Source of the DNA: JAABVY01 sp964496505
Lineage (GTDB): Bacteria > Zixibacteria > MSB-5A5 > JAABVY01
Assembly (NCBI GenBank): GCA_964496505.1
Contig: CAZBZV010000012.1
Location: 1-64,000 of the forward strand
Length of the DNA stretch: 64,000 nucleotides
Reading direction: 5' to 3'
Position 1 is the stretch's first letter. Each line of letters begins with the position of its first letter. Made by a program: the position numbers and the translations under genes. Of the stretch, positions 33,497 to 43,900 are shown piece after piece. The notes beneath the pieces were generated by a model. It was given only the letters and a program-made list of their open reading frames with translations. It did not search any database and was not told where the DNA came from.

Positions 33497-34354
33497 TCAG
33501 TTGATTCTTCCGGCCACAGGCGCCGGTCCCGACATGAAGATGTAATTTATAAGCCAGACCGCATCGCTGATATTAATAGCACCGTCGCCGTTGGCATCTC
33601 CGGCATTTTCTATCTGAGGCAGAGAACCGCCGTGAAACACGATCCGCATAATATAAACCGCATCGGTAAGATTGATCCGGCCGGAATTATCGGCATCGCC
33701 CCAGCGATACTCCACGCCGTCCTCAATTGCCCAGGATAAAAGCTGCCTGACACGGATTGTCGAGAGAAGCCTGGAAAAGTAGAAGACTTTGCCCCTTTCG
33801 GCCTGATTTATTGTGATCGCCGCAATCTGATCCTGCTGACCCGGACAGTACCACTCCGCCAGAATTTCGGCGGTTTCAGCGGGATCCGAAAGGCCTCCAA
33901 AGCCAATTTCGCAGGGAGTTCTATCCAGAAGTGAATCGCGCGGCAGTTCAATCTGGCTTAAATCCACCGAAGCCTTGAGCTCGCCTGAACCATTACTATA
34001 AGACTGAAATCCGATAAGAGCCAATGCCTGACTCTTGTCCACACACCTCTGCAGCAAATCATATGGCACCGATCCGGTTAATATCAGTCCTCCTCCAGCG
34101 GCCGCATATTGATTCAAATACTGGCAGTCGGACTCATCAAAATCGCCCAGGATTACCAGGGAATATTCGTATGTGCTTATATCTGAGGGGGTGGTTTGGA
34201 CATAGTTGGGAATAAAATTATGTTCCTTAATGATCTCGCTCAGGATGGCGGTATCTCCCAGATTTTCCGGCTGGGAGGATACCACCAGTATTTTATTCTG
34301 CGCCCCGAGCGGCACGCTCAATAATAATATATACAGGCACAGAAACCATTTCAT
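33497..34354 (-). CDS. Secreted protein with C-terminal dockerin type I repeats
   Basis: 285 residues. Signal peptide at 1-18 (cleavage after L-G-A). Residues ~20-215 resemble a glutamine-amidotransferase-like/ThuA-like sandwich (K-I-L-V-V-S-S-Q-P-E, Y-S-L-V-I-L-G-D-F-D, A-A-G-G-G-L-I-L-T-G-S-V). Two calcium-binding dockerin repeats follow: G-D-A-D-N-S-G-R-I-N-L-T-D-A-V near 218 and G-D-A-N-G-D-G-A-I-N-I-S-D-A-V near 248. Dockerins pair with cohesins; none is in the window. It lies between the glycosyltransferase genes and flagellin, 9 bp after the former. Role unknown. Confidence 0.8.
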   Translation of the reverse strand: MKWFLCLYILLLSVPLGAQNKILVVSSQPENLGDTAILSEIIKEHNFIPNYVQTTPSDISTYEYSLVILGDFDESDCQYLNQYAAAGGGLILTGSVPYDLLQRCVDKSQALALIGFQSYSNGSGELKASVDLSQIELPRDSLLDRTPCEIGFGGLSDPAETAEILAEWYCPGQQDQIAAITINQAERGKVFYFSRLLSTIRVRQLLSWAIEDGVEYRWGDADNSGRINLTDAVYIMRIVFHGGSLPQIENAGDANGDGAINISDAVWLINYIFMSGPAPVAGRIN

Positions 34355-34363
34355 TTTGAAACC

Positions 34364-37060
34364 CTATTCTTTTCTGGCTGTCTGCAAATCCATAATCTGC
34401 GCAAGCCGTTCTTTAGCAGGCTCGAAATTCGGGTCTACTTTCAGCGCCTGCTCAAAACCCATCTGCGCCGATTTCAGGAATCCACCGGCATAGTAGCAAT
34501 CGCCCAAAAGTGTCAGAAGCTGGGCAGAATTCGGATTCAAGCCCAGGGCTTTTTCTATATAGCGGATGGCTTCTTCGAACTTCTGCAAATGAGCTGCAAT
34601 TTCAGCCGCCATTACCATTAAATTATAATCATCGCCCGCCAACTTGAGGTAATCGGTCAATATCGCATAGGCATTCTCGAAGTTGTTCAGCCGCGTTTCA
34701 CAAACTGCAAGATTCCTGTATGCCAGGCCATATGAAGTGTCGAGTTCAATTACCTTTTCATAGCATTTTTTGGCCTGCTCGAATTCTTCCAGCTTGAAAT
34801 GCGAGTTGCCGAGATTATTCCAGGCCTCCAGATCGTTTGGTTTTCTTATCACGAAATTGGTGTAAGCGGCACAGGCCTCCCGATATTTGCCGAACTGAAA
34901 ACTAATATCGCCTGCAAGCCGATAGGCCTGAATAAAATCGCTGGACTTTTCCCGAATCATGTCCAGAAACTTCATGGCCTCTTCGGGACGATTCGTTTCG
35001 AAATAAAGCCGTGCCAGAGAATAAAGCAGGTTAGGCTCATCATCACAATTTTTGAATGCCACGAGATAGGCTTCTTCGGCGGAGTCATACTGTTTCATTC
35101 GTGTATATATCTCACCAATGATATAATACGCCGCCCAGTTATCGGGTTTGACTCGAACTTCGGTTTTCAGATGATTCAAGGCATCCTGTGTATTACCCTG
35201 ATTATACTCTATGCGGCCTGATCTGAAGCGCGCATCCAAATAATCCGGATCCTCTTCAAGACATTTCCGAAACCATGAGGAAGCCTCGCCCGGCTTACCT
35301 TCATATTCTGAGATCAGAGCCAGGCCATAATAGGCAATATGTTTGCTGCGCAGATTGAGAAGAATAATCTGATCGGTTTCCTCGGATTCATCGAATTTTT
35401 CCAGGGCATCAAGATATTTCATAAACCATGAACGCGCCTCATCCAGCTCGCGCTTGCGGCTATATATGTGCCCCAGTGTGATAATTGGATCGAGAAAATC
35501 GCTCTTGTACTCTATCGCCTTTTTGCAGACCTCAATCGCCTTGTCATAATCATCCAAATAGAAATATGCTGTGGCGAGCTGATGCAGCGACATCAGATGA
35601 AGATGACGCTGGCCTCTTTTATACGGATCCGCATTCTCCACTACCACAGAAGCATGTTTTATTATTTTTTTGCATTGGTCTGCATCGGGATGTGTTGATT
35701 CTCCTCGATAAAGCTGGGCCAGATTGAAATGTGCGAAGAAATTGTCCGGCTCTTCGGCAACCTGCTTCTTGAGCAAGGCCTTCGACCTGGCAACTTTGCG
35801 CTTCATCGATTCCGGATCCAACCCATAGCCATAGTGCTTAAGCCTGACATTGGCGCGGACCACCCTGTACTTATCTTCATCGAACTTGAGCTGATTATGG
35901 ACGCTGCCGTGGTAGTATGCGCCTGTTTCGCGCCTGAACATTCGTATCGACGGCAGAAAGGATGAAATGACCGTTCCCTCGGGACCAACATTGTAAACAT
36001 TGATGGAAACCAGATCGTATTTTTCCTGCTCCATCAGCTCCTGCAGCAGGGGAAAATCATCCCTATTAAGTTCTTCATCGGCATCAAGAATGAAAATCCA
36101 TTCTTTTGTAGCATATTGAAGTGACTGATTCCTGGCCTTGGAGAAATCATCTTCCCATTCGTGATGGCAGACCTTCGCTCCATGGCTTTCGGCAATCTGA
36201 ACAGTGCTGTCGGTCGAACCGGTATCTACGACTATAATCTCATCCGCAAAACCCTTGACCGAACTCAGGCATCTGTCCAGCATCTTCTCTTCGTTCTTGA
36301 CGATCATACAGACCGATACACCCGGTTTGGGTTGGTACGCATTACGAAGCATCTTGATCTCTTCAGCCTCAATGCCATTCTCGGCAGCAAGGTCGAGCAC
36401 CCTGCATGCACCGGAATCATCACCCGTGCCGTGAAGGAGTTTGGCATGGTTTACATAAGCCGGAGCATAATTCGAATTGGCCTTATATGATTTCTGGTAA
36501 GCCCGCCCCGCCTCATTAAATCTCTCCTGCTCACGCAGAGCAATACCGAGGAAATTATATACCAGGTGCGTTTTGGTGCGGGTCTCGGCCATCATATGCG
36601 GTGAGGTCCAGTCCTGCGACTGTTCGGAGGCAAGCTCGAAGAACTTATTGGCGTATACTTCCGCCAGGCTGTATTCCTCCATGGCAAGATAGCTGAATGT
36701 TAGAACATAATAAAAGTCCAGCAGATTGTTATCCAGCTTCAAGGCCTGTAAGGATGTCTCCGCCGCCTGGTTATAATTTTTGAGATTGGCATTGGCAAAG
36801 GCGCTGATGCGGGAGGCGAAGATGAAGGCCATCAGGTCTGCCTCGCGGATTTCCGGAGTCAGAAGCTGATCGACTTCCTCGATAGCCTCCTCGTTTTTGC
36901 CCTTATCCAGAAAGTCCTGCGCCCGGGTCAGCACTCCGTTATACTCTTTATTATAACTTGGTTTGGGAGAGGCCACCGATTTGGTCTTCTTTCCCGCACG
37001 CTTGGTTTTTCTGGATTTGGATATATCCTTTGCTTTCAGTTTTTTCTTTTTCTTAGACAT
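34364..37060 (-). CDS. TPR-flanked family 2 glycosyltransferase
   Basis: 898 residues. A Lys-rich N-terminus (1-35) is followed by TPR-like helices (~40-240). A GT2 domain covers ~250-400 (V-S-V-C-M-I-V-K-N-E-E, D-E-I-I-V-V-D-T-G-S-T-D, I-L-D-A-D-E-E-L with the D-x-D-type metal site). Then at least ten TPR repeats run to the end. Cytoplasmic. TPR-glycosyltransferase fusions often recognise protein targets, so flagellin is a sensible substrate given the neighbours. It follows the epimerase gene by 13 bp. Confidence 0.85.
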   Translation of the reverse strand: MSKKKKKLKAKDISKSRKTKRAGKKTKSVASPKPSYNKEYNGVLTRAQDFLDKGKNEEAIEEVDQLLTPEIREADLMAFIFASRISAFANANLKNYNQAAETSLQALKLDNNLLDFYYVLTFSYLAMEEYSLAEVYANKFFELASEQSQDWTSPHMMAETRTKTHLVYNFLGIALREQERFNEAGRAYQKSYKANSNYAPAYVNHAKLLHGTGDDSGACRVLDLAAENGIEAEEIKMLRNAYQPKPGVSVCMIVKNEEKMLDRCLSSVKGFADEIIVVDTGSTDSTVQIAESHGAKVCHHEWEDDFSKARNQSLQYATKEWIFILDADEELNRDDFPLLQELMEQEKYDLVSINVYNVGPEGTVISSFLPSIRMFRRETGAYYHGSVHNQLKFDEDKYRVVRANVRLKHYGYGLDPESMKRKVARSKALLKKQVAEEPDNFFAHFNLAQLYRGESTHPDADQCKKIIKHASVVVENADPYKRGQRHLHLMSLHQLATAYFYLDDYDKAIEVCKKAIEYKSDFLDPIITLGHIYSRKRELDEARSWFMKYLDALEKFDESEETDQIILLNLRSKHIAYYGLALISEYEGKPGEASSWFRKCLEEDPDYLDARFRSGRIEYNQGNTQDALNHLKTEVRVKPDNWAAYYIIGEIYTRMKQYDSAEEAYLVAFKNCDDEPNLLYSLARLYFETNRPEEAMKFLDMIREKSSDFIQAYRLAGDISFQFGKYREACAAYTNFVIRKPNDLEAWNNLGNSHFKLEEFEQAKKCYEKVIELDTSYGLAYRNLAVCETRLNNFENAYAILTDYLKLAGDDYNLMVMAAEIAAHLQKFEEAIRYIEKALGLNPNSAQLLTLLGDCYYAGGFLKSAQMGFEQALKVDPNFEPAKERLAQIMDLQTARKE

Positions 37061-37073
37061 TACAAAATATCCC

Positions 37074-38051
37074 TTATCTGGCTGTTACCACCTCACGAGC
37101 TGCACGATATCCTGTGGGCCTCACGGCTCTTGCATCGGTGATCCCGTAAACCTGCTTCATCCATTCGATAGTGCGGGGCACTCCGATTTCAAGCGGTACT
37201 GTTGGATTATGCCCGAATGTTTTCTGGGCCTTGTTGATATCCGGCCGTTTGCTGGCGACATTATGCTTATCCTCGGGCATATAATTGACCAGCGATTCCG
37301 GGGCGCCTGTATATTTAAGCACTATATCGGAAAGGTCCTTTACGCTTCGGTATTCGTTACCGCCAATGTTGAAAACCTCGCCCGGTACAAAATTCTCACA
37401 GGCTGTAGCCAGCGTGGGAATGAAATCATCGATATACATGAAAACACGATGATAGCCCATGTAAACGTCATAGGGCATGCGATTGAGCGCACGATAACAG
37501 AACAGGCATACCACTGAGCGATAGTGATGATAGTACTCACCGGGACCGTAGGCATTGAAGAATCTCAGACGCATAATCGGAAGATCATGACGCTTTTCGA
37601 AGTTCATAATCTGGATTTCGTTCACCCATTTTGTTGTAGCGTAATCGTTGTGCTGTATTACCGAATGCTGCAGAGGGATATCCTCGCGCAGAACCTCGGT
37701 GCACTTATCGCCGTAAATCTCTGAGGACGAGGCGAAGATCAGCTTGAAGCCTTTTTTCTTCTGCCACTCGAGAATGTTGCGTGTACCGATAACATTTGTC
37801 GCCCAAAGTGTGTCGTAATACTCTTCGCCGTTGATTCGTCCGAATTCGGCCGCAAGATGATAGACATAATCAAAGTTATTCTCGAACACTCTTTCCAGTT
37901 GACGGTAGTTGGCGACATCGGCGCGAATGTAGTTCTCGTCAGCCTGATGCTGAAGATCCATTCCCCAGACCTCATGTCCGCGTGATTTAAGTTCCCATAC
38001 CAAGGGGGTTCCCAATGTTCCCTTTGATCCTGTTACCAATATCCTGGCCAT
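37074..38051 (-). CDS. NAD-dependent nucleotide-sugar epimerase/dehydratase
   Basis: 325 residues, extended SDR family. N-terminal nucleotide loop T-G-S-K-G-T-L-G-T-P (residues 7-16), active-site Y-A-T-T-K near residue 138, and Y-G-P-G-E-Y near 168. It probably makes the nucleotide-sugar donor used by the adjoining glycosyltransferases. The exact sugar cannot be read from sequence. Confidence 0.88.
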   Translation of the reverse strand: MARILVTGSKGTLGTPLVWELKSRGHEVWGMDLQHQADENYIRADVANYRQLERVFENNFDYVYHLAAEFGRINGEEYYDTLWATNVIGTRNILEWQKKKGFKLIFASSSEIYGDKCTEVLREDIPLQHSVIQHNDYATTKWVNEIQIMNFEKRHDLPIMRLRFFNAYGPGEYYHHYRSVVCLFCYRALNRMPYDVYMGYHRVFMYIDDFIPTLATACENFVPGEVFNIGGNEYRSVKDLSDIVLKYTGAPESLVNYMPEDKHNVASKRPDINKAQKTFGHNPTVPLEIGVPRTIEWMKQVYGITDARAVRPTGYRAAREVVTAR

Positions 38052-38084
38052 CTCAACTCCTTTATTTTATCAGATAATTTTTTT

Positions 38085-38885
38085 CTACACTGTTTGGCTC
38101 TGCTTGGCCATTAACTTAGTTCTTTCCTTCTCGACGTGCGTTTTGATTTCCTCGTGAATCCTGCCCAGATCGGGGCAGGCTTCCTTTTCCGGCATATTTG
38201 CATCGGTAAACCATTCGTAGTTCACCTCACCCAAATCGACACCTTTTAAAACCGAAAGATAATCACGGGTGGTGTCGAGACGCATATAATTCAAAATCTT
38301 CTTTATCAGCTTATCCTTCGAACTTGAGCTGTAATGTACGATGGTAATATTCAGGTAATGCGGATTCTCCATTTGAACCGGATGAAGTCTCTGATGCAGT
38401 CCGGGTGTGATATCGATTTTGAGATCGCCGACATTTCGCCAGATGCGCGGCGGCGACACTACCGAAAGATTGCGGTCGACACGATACCATGCTTCAGAGA
38501 GCCAAAGATGATACCAGTTAAAGCAGAATGAATTGATATCTCTGGACTGGCCCCATTTAAGCATGTTTTCCAGAAATTTACGGTTCTCCATGCGCTTCTC
38601 ATAGATTTCATCCGCATCGAAAGAGATTATCCAATCGGGATCGAGCTCGAGAGTTTTTTCCAGAAGACGTGCCTTGTTTTCGGTCTCCAGATTTTTATCC
38701 CAGGCATTCTTCTCATTGCGTATTATATGCGACGTGTATTCCTGCTCCATTTCATAGGAGCCGTCGTCTGAAGCATCATCCAGAATCACGATCTCGTCGC
38801 AGAGCTTGCTGTAATGATCCAGACAGCGTTTCAGATGACCGCTTTTGACCTCATTGTATATTTGAGCCATCCCGACGATTTTCAT
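38085..38885 (-). CDS. Family 2 glycosyltransferase
   Basis: 266 residues. GT-A fold: K-I-V-G-M-A-Q-I-Y-N-E at the start, D-E-I-V-I-L-D-D-A-S-D-D-G-S-Y and I-I-S-F-D-A-D-E-I-Y, the acidic metal/nucleotide site. No membrane segment. It starts 1 bp past the stop of the DUF4254-like gene and lies upstream of the epimerase gene. Probable flagellin-sugar assembly by context. Confidence 0.87.
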   Translation of the reverse strand: MKIVGMAQIYNEVKSGHLKRCLDHYSKLCDEIVILDDASDDGSYEMEQEYTSHIIRNEKNAWDKNLETENKARLLEKTLELDPDWIISFDADEIYEKRMENRKFLENMLKWGQSRDINSFCFNWYHLWLSEAWYRVDRNLSVVSPPRIWRNVGDLKIDITPGLHQRLHPVQMENPHYLNITIVHYSSSSKDKLIKKILNYMRLDTTRDYLSVLKGVDLGEVNYEWFTDANMPEKEACPDLGRIHEEIKTHVEKERTKLMAKQSQTV

Positions 38886-38886
38886 A

Positions 38887-39162
38887 TCATACTCCGCTGG
38901 TTACTTTCTCCTCAGACGGTTTGTGATAAATTTTTACTTTTGGATCTGTTATCCTGACCCTTCCGGAGACAGCATCTGAAAGAAACTGGTCGATCTCATC
39001 AATCAGGTCGTTGCGCTGCTGATTCACTACCGACACTTTATCCGCCGCAGCAAGTCTCTCCGAATCGGGCAGTGTCATATCACGCCTGATATCTTCCAGA
39101 TGCCAGAGCCGTAGGTTTTTGATTGTAAGCTTGTCAATCAGACTTCCCAGTGTTTCAGCCAT
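38887..39162 (-). CDS. DUF4254-like small protein
   Basis: 91 residues from ATG 39162, which has AAGGAG seven bases upstream; an earlier in-frame ATG overlaps the preceding gene. The sequence E-T-L-G-S-L-I-D-K-L-T-I-K-N-L-R-L-W-H-L-E-D then V-V-N-Q-Q-R-N-D-L-I-D-E-I-D matches the conserved part of DUF4254, a helical family repeatedly found beside glycosyltransferases. Function unknown. It lies 14 bp after the methyltransferase-glycosyltransferase gene. Confidence 0.7.
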   Translation of the reverse strand: MAETLGSLIDKLTIKNLRLWHLEDIRRDMTLPDSERLAAADKVSVVNQQRNDLIDEIDQFLSDAVSGRVRITDPKVKIYHKPSEEKVTSGV

Positions 39163-39176
39163 GCAATTTCTCCTTG

Positions 39177-40916
39177 TCAGGCTATGCTTGATGTGCACAG
39201 CGGTTTTTCATTCTCGAAATCCACAGTATCGTTATTGTCTAGTAGAACTGCTTCGGTTTCCTCACCGATAACCTTGCCGTTTCTGAGACGCGGTTTGTAG
39301 TTGTGTATTGCTTTCAGATATTTTTCCGGCAGACGGCAGTATTTATATGCCGATTCTCCCTGCGGAATAAACCATTCACGTCCCGGGGCTTCGGGATTGT
39401 TTAAACGGCGGTTGACTTCCTCAGCGACCGTCTCAGGCTTGACATCATGCGAAACACGCATGCGTCTGGGAATAACCTTACCCTCGAAATAGTTGTTGAA
39501 ATTCCAGGTCCAGATCTTGCCGCCTGCTTCCGGTTTCACGAAGCTTATGACCTCGCCTGTGGTCTTCCGAGAGCAGAGATATAGCAATCTGAGCGGTGGC
39601 AGAACAATCTTATCCGGGATACCGTGCCAAACCGGAGTTTCATCTTCTTCGCAGGTATGAATCACAACCTGAGGCGTTTCCACCAATGGAGCAATCATGG
39701 CTGAAACTGAGGTCGAAGTCGAAACCAGCATATCGATATTCTGGAACCATAGTACTTCGTCATAGGCATAGATCTTACCGATATCGGTTACATTCGGCCC
39801 GCTCACCAGCTGCGAATGCTTTTCCTGGAATCCGTAGAATGTGAAGAATTGTATATCATCCCGGCTGGCATTCATAACATTTACCAGTTTCTGGTATTTT
39901 TCGACATCCCAGCCCGAAATATCCCAGGGTATCGACATATTTGGACGCGGTGATGGTATGAACAACATCACCTTCTTCTTATCGCCGTATGGTTCAAGCT
40001 GTCTCTTTATTCTCTCGATATCCTCCTGCGGATAATTGAAATTCAGATGAATTCCCTTTTGCTCGACTTTATCCCAGCCGTCAGGGCCGTCAAAGCCCTC
40101 GATATATTTCTCCGGCTGCCATTTCTCGTCGACATCAAATGCGCCGCGCAGGATTATATCATATTTGCCGTCATTCAGAGGTACCGAGGGATTGTCCACA
40201 GTCTTTTCCGTTACCTCGTCAACCGTCTCGGCGATTTCGAACAATGGCTTTTCGATTTTACCGGCGGCGTACGAGACTTCCGCGCCGGGATATTTTGCCT
40301 TGAAGATCGCTGTCAATGGATATGACAAAAGCGAATCTCCAAAGACACGTGCGGTCGACTCCACCAGAATTTTAGGCGGACGATCTACACGCGCATAGGA
40401 ATCCTTCTTTGCAAGCTTTACCGGTTTGAATGCGCGTACACACAGATTCTGGGCATGCAGGTCTGAAAGAAGATCGACCTTGCCAAATCCGGCTTTGAGA
40501 AGGAAATCTCCCAAAAGCCACCAGTCGTATGCGAAATAATGATAGTTCTCGTCGTAATCCTGGCCGCCGTAAAGCCATCCGATCAAATGGAATTTTCTTT
40601 CCGGATTTTTGTCGATATCCGGCAGGTTCAAATATTGTTCTGCTATGTACAGCAGGTTCGGACACCAGAGAGTAATAATTCCGCCCGGCTTGAGTACTCT
40701 ATTCCATTCCTTGAGCACATCGCCCACTTCATAGCGGGCAAAATGTTCTACCAGATGCCGTGCGGCCAGCTCGTCAACACTGTCATCCTCAAACGGCAGG
40801 TTGCGCACATCGGCGACATATTTCACACCCTCAAGCGGTCTGATATCGAGGCTCTCGAAGCCCGGTAACGGGTCTGCGCCTGCTCCCAAATCTATTCTGA
40901 GTTTTTTATCCGACAT
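39177..40916 (-). CDS. Methyltransferase fused to a GT9-like glycosyltransferase
   Basis: 579 residues. N-terminal ~190: class I SAM methyltransferase (R-I-D-L-G-A-G-A-D-P-L-P-G-F near residue 6-19; L-P-F-E-D-D-S-V-D-E; R-V-L-K-P-G-G). The C-terminal ~370 starts with K-I-L-V-E-S-T-A-R-V-F-G-D-S-L-L-S-Y-P and looks like a heptosyltransferase-type (GT9) GT-B fold. Such a protein could add a sugar and methylate it. Its ATG overlaps the stop of the large glycosyltransferase upstream. The GT9 part is divergent. Confidence 0.75.
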   Translation of the reverse strand: MSDKKLRIDLGAGADPLPGFESLDIRPLEGVKYVADVRNLPFEDDSVDELAARHLVEHFARYEVGDVLKEWNRVLKPGGIITLWCPNLLYIAEQYLNLPDIDKNPERKFHLIGWLYGGQDYDENYHYFAYDWWLLGDFLLKAGFGKVDLLSDLHAQNLCVRAFKPVKLAKKDSYARVDRPPKILVESTARVFGDSLLSYPLTAIFKAKYPGAEVSYAAGKIEKPLFEIAETVDEVTEKTVDNPSVPLNDGKYDIILRGAFDVDEKWQPEKYIEGFDGPDGWDKVEQKGIHLNFNYPQEDIERIKRQLEPYGDKKKVMLFIPSPRPNMSIPWDISGWDVEKYQKLVNVMNASRDDIQFFTFYGFQEKHSQLVSGPNVTDIGKIYAYDEVLWFQNIDMLVSTSTSVSAMIAPLVETPQVVIHTCEEDETPVWHGIPDKIVLPPLRLLYLCSRKTTGEVISFVKPEAGGKIWTWNFNNYFEGKVIPRRMRVSHDVKPETVAEEVNRRLNNPEAPGREWFIPQGESAYKYCRLPEKYLKAIHNYKPRLRNGKVIGEETEAVLLDNNDTVDFENEKPLCTSSIA

Positions 40917-43900
40917 TACAACCTTTCCAAAAATTCCGAGAGGTGATAGATTAGGTCCTTCTCATGCCACCACTTCTTCGACCATTCATAGGTGCGATTC
41001 TGCTCGGCCAGGATCCGTTTCGGATCGGCCAGAAGCGAATCCAGAATCTCATACAGCTCCCATTCATCGGCGGGAGTGTACCATGGCAGCTCTTTGGTTC
41101 CAATTGTGCGGGCAATCAGGTTTTTTGCAAAATCATCGAGATGAATGACATTTACCAGTCCCAGTGCTGAATGCTCGATCGAGGCGGTGCAGTAGTAGCC
41201 ATCCCCCACCTGCATCTGGTCGAAGCCGATATTGGCGGCAGCCTTGACCCGCATGGCATCGTAATATTTCAGATTCTCAATGAATTTGAATTCGACGTTA
41301 TTGTATTTGCTCAGGACTTTATCCCTGATGCGCTCATGCATATCGATATTTTTCAGCCCGCGGTCGGAGGAGGTCTGGACAATTACGATTCCATCATCCA
41401 CACTCGGTTCTATTCTGGCATAGCGATCCTTGTCGCGATTCAGTAGAATCGGGATATAATGCGAGCCCGGCATATTGTGATAGATATCCGGCTGACAGGT
41501 GATAGTCGCCCAGCCCTTATCCTTGAACTGCTGATAATAGAATGGATAATTTCTTCGTACTGAGGTCGATCCGAAGAAAAATGCTGCGCATTTCTTGTCC
41601 CTGGTGTACATATTCCAGTCAATCGGACCCAAAGGCAGTTCCTCGGTATCATAGAAACGCGCATCTTTCTTGGAATTGCCGATATAGATCGCAGCGTTAA
41701 AGATCATCACATCCGCTTCCTCGGCAATCTTGCGGATTTCGCTAAAATCCTTTATGACCTCGCAGCCGCCGTGCAGTACTTTCTGCCAGACCAGATCATG
41801 GTCGAAACCGCGGCTTTCCACATGAGTAATCAGACGGCATTTATGATTTGTATATTTCTCGATTGCGGCCTTGTACATGGCCGAAATTCCAGCCGGGTCG
41901 ATATAGCCTATCCAGGCGATATTCAGGCCTTTCTTTTTCGGCTTATTGCTTACCTTAAACGGCTTCTCACCATCGGTCATCTCCTCGGCCGCCCAGAGCT
42001 CATCATACCAGCGCTTCATATACTGGCGGTACATTTCCCAATTCTTCTCCATATCGACTGACTTGCTGACATTTGTTGAATGCATCCGGTAGTATACCAG
42101 CGGCTCGGGGATGAATTTCACTTTGTAGAAATGGGCGATCTTGTGCCACATCGCGCCGTCAGCGGTATGCCCCGATCTTCCACCCAGGCCCTCATCAAAA
42201 TAGCCGGTTTTTTTCAGAACCTCGCGGCGGAACAGCACCGAATTGCCGTTGATCGGATTTCTCTGGAATAAAACCTCTTCCAGCTTATCGGGATCGGGAG
42301 GCTGGATATTGGCTCTCTGCATCATTTTGGAGTTGTCGTCAATATAATAGAAGTCGGAATAAACCATACCCAGCTTCGGATCCTTGTGAAGCTCCTCGAC
42401 TGTTCTTTCAATTTTTTCCGGCGTATAGACATCATCTGACGAGAGCCAAGATATATATTCCCCGCTCGAGGCAAGTATGCCGTAGTTGAGGGCACGGGAT
42501 ACACCCCAGTTCTCCTGCCGGATTATCTTTACCTCATCCTTATACTTCTCCAGAATCTCGGGGGTGTTGTCGGTCGAACCATCGTCAACAACAATTATTT
42601 CGATATTCTTATAAGTCTGCTTTAATGCGCTCTCGAGCGCTTCTTCCAGAAATTCCGCACGGTTGTAAGTCGGAATAATAATCGAAACTTTGCCGTAGTC
42701 TACATCCGACTTCTCTACCGTATCCGGCAGAAGCTTATTGCGCGTTGTTTTAACTTCCGCGGAATCCGGCTTTATATTCATTGACGAGATCAGGCTGTCG
42801 ATTTCCTTGAGCTGCCCGGTCAGGGAGAAATTCTTCATGATATACATGCGGTTATCTTTGGCCAGCCTGCCCCGGTCCTGATCCAGCAGCGATATTGTCA
42901 GCTCAGCGCATTCATCGGGCGTATTGAAACGGTATTTCTCGGGATAGACATTCTCAGAGCCGGGCCAGTTGTGTACCAAAGGCATCAGGCCTGAGGCCAT
43001 CCCCTCGGCAATCGAATAATGGAAGGACTCAAAGACCGAGGTCGAGATTACGAAATCCTTGTCCTTGAAATAGCCGGGGATATCATCAACCCATCCATCG
43101 AACTGAACCGGGATGTTCAGCTTAGGAATCATATGATCGAAATAGAGTTTGAAACGCGGATCCTGATAATCTCCTGCCAGGAAGAATCTGAATTCGGGAT
43201 CGCGTTCATGAATCGCCTTGAAACACTGCAATAAGAGTGCTGGATCCTTTTTGTAGTTGATATAACCCACCGAACACAGATTTTTGCCATACTTTTTATC
43301 CGGTGGAATCTTGAACTTAGCGGTATCCACGCCATTGGGGATAATCATACTGCTGGCGGCGCATTTGGGATGGAGCATGCTCATCACTTTTTCCACCGAC
43401 TGGTTTACCATCACCAGCTTGTCGACTTTGCGCCAATCCACATGATCCGGCATTGTAGTAAATGCCTCGTACGAATGCAGACGGCAGATAATCGGGCAGG
43501 TTTTGGGCAGCTTGGTAGCTTCGATAATCAACTGGTCGCACCACTCGAACCAGGCCAGATCGGCCCATTCCATAAGCTTCCTGACATCCTCAACTGTATT
43601 GCCCTGAAAGAGCCGCACATCGTGGTGTAAATTGAAGTGTTTCAGAATGTCCTTTCCGAAGGCATTCTGGCTGTCAAAGAAAGCTATTTTTAATCTTGTA
43701 GTTTCTTTTGGTGCGGCATGAATTTCGGATACTATCTTATCGACATCCACAATTTCAGAATCCGTGTTGGCCAACTGCTCCAGACGGTTTTGCCATTGGG
43801 TGATCTTCCGGTCATTTGGATTCAGTTCCAGGTACTTATTTGCGGCCTCGAGACCGGCTTTGAAATCTTTCTGCTGAAGGCAAAATTCCAGATAATTATG

